This document shows, one piece after another, positions 6,257 through 6,363 of a stretch of 6,363 bases of DNA. Each line of letters opens with the position of its first letter. The stretch's first letter is position 1. The DNA lies in NCBI GenBank assembly GCA_945957305.1, contig CAMFLN010000199.1:1-6363 (forward strand). The letters run 5' to 3'. Made by a program: the position numbers and the translations under genes. The stretch comes from an uncultured Planctomycetaceae bacterium. GTDB taxonomy: Bacteria > Planctomycetota > Planctomycetia > Pirellulales > JACPPG01. The notes beneath the pieces were generated by a model. It searched no databases and had not been told where the DNA came from. It was given only the letters and a program-made list of their open reading frames with translations.

Positions 6257-6298
6257 CGCCTCGTGCATCGGTTGCCGAGGTGAACGCAACCACTTTTT
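6257..6298 (+). promoter_or_regulatory. Leader with two mutually exclusive hairpins, attenuator-like
   Basis: Hairpin A pairs CGCCTCG (6257-6263) with CGAGGTG (6276-6282, one G-U pair) and continues with GCA/TGC (6265-6267/6273-6275) past a single bulged base, about 10 pairs in all. Hairpin B pairs GGTTGC (6270-6275) with GCAACC (6286-6291) around a 10-nt loop and is followed after 2 nt by five T's (6294-6298), as in a weak intrinsic terminator. They share 6270-6282, so only one can form. This resembles antiterminator/terminator geometry but may be chance. Confidence 0.3.
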
Positions 6299-6304
6299 GA
6301 AAGT

Positions 6305-6310
6305 AGGAGG
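6305..6310 (+). promoter_or_regulatory. Strong Shine-Dalgarno of the plus-strand gene
   Basis: AGGAGG is followed by 6 nt (AAGAGC) and ATG at 6317. It is a perfect anti-16S match, the strongest ribosome site in the window. The 13 nt just before it (6292-6304) form a perfect inverted repeat, ACTTT-TTG-AAAGT. Confidence 0.75.
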
Positions 6311-6316
6311 AAGAGC

Positions 6317-6363
6317 ATGTCACGCAAACGACATACTTATTGGACGACGTGCCTGGCTTGCGG
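6317..6363 (+). CDS. 5' end of an unidentified protein gene, cut by the window edge
   Basis: The ATG sits 6 nt after a perfect AGGAGG, so a real gene start is very likely. Only 16 codons are visible, reading MSRKRHTYWTTCLACG (the last from a partial codon GG, which could also be completed as Gly only). The basic start (RKRH) followed by less polar residues could be the n-region of a signal peptide or a basic N-terminus; the Cys-Leu-Ala-Cys stretch does not fit a normal lipobox well. No function can be assigned. It is transcribed away from the kinase/regulator operon and has a sigma-54-like element about 80 bp upstream, making it a candidate target of that pair. Confidence 0.7.
   Translation, partial: MSRKRHTYWTTCLAC

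Larger units (their letters stand above)
5917..6316. other. 400-bp divergent intergenic region
   Basis: This region separates the minus-strand kinase gene from the plus-strand gene at 6317. I see no convincing protein-coding frame in it. It contains the TGCCCA box cluster (5981-6044), a sigma-54-like promoter element facing right (6221-6238) and a structured leader with a strong ribosome site (6257-6310). Positions 6045-6200 show nothing I can name beyond a GTTAAC hexamer at 6174-6179 that recurs at 6252-6257. No clear sigma-70 promoter for the kinase operon was found. Confidence 0.7.

Noticed and set aside
6062..6289. Minus-strand open frame of 75 codons in the divergent intergenic region
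   Set aside because: It starts with TTG, has no Shine-Dalgarno, overlaps the leader of the plus-strand gene and has no recognisable features. A small protein cannot be fully excluded.
1..6363. Search by eye for CRISPR arrays, tRNA or rRNA genes, insertion-sequence ends and target duplications
   Set aside because: No regularly spaced repeats, cloverleaf-like sequence, transposase motifs or matching terminal repeats were seen.

Overview
The window looks like an ordinary stretch of a GC-rich bacterial chromosome. It holds four complete genes on the minus strand and the first 16 codons of a fifth gene on the plus strand. I read it as probably planctomycete, perhaps Pirellulales-like. The basis is the style of the LysM/L,D-transpeptidase (one N-terminal membrane anchor, a very long Pro/Ala-rich spacer, C-terminal YkuD domain), the sigma-54 two-component pair and the weak Shine-Dalgarno use at two of the genes. 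This is an inference from protein style, because there is no rRNA or other marker gene here.

Layout from left to right. Positions 1-125 lie downstream of the first gene and hold one imperfect hairpin. Positions 126-1358 (minus) encode a membrane-anchored LysM plus YkuD L,D-transpeptidase, a cell-wall cross-linking or anchoring enzyme. Positions 1359-1590 are its leader and intergenic region, with two palindromes. Positions 1591-2943 (minus) encode RarA/MgsA, the AAA+ ATPase of stalled replication forks, with its own likely promoter (perfect TATAAT). Positions 3095-4501 and 4504-5916 (minus) encode an NtrC/AtoC-type sigma-54 response regulator and its membrane histidine kinase. The kinase is upstream and the two genes are 2 nt apart, so they are almost certainly co-transcribed and translationally coupled. 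Positions 5917-6316 are a 400-bp divergent intergenic region. At 6317 a plus-strand gene begins behind a very strong Shine-Dalgarno and runs off the window.

The part most worth a second look is the divergent intergenic region. It contains a perfect 7+7 bp inverted repeat (TGGGCAG-N4-CTGCCCA) with another half-site 23 bp away, which is the expected form of an enhancer site for the neighbouring regulator. It also contains a GG-N10-GC element (TTGGCA...TTCGCTT) facing the plus-strand gene, and a leader that can form two mutually exclusive hairpins, one followed by five T's. Together these suggest a local circuit: kinase to sigma-54 activator to the divergent gene, possibly with a structured leader adding control. 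The gene's identity cannot be read because only 16 residues are present. I found no mobile element, CRISPR array, tRNA or rRNA, and nothing I can defend as an undescribed system at the protein level.
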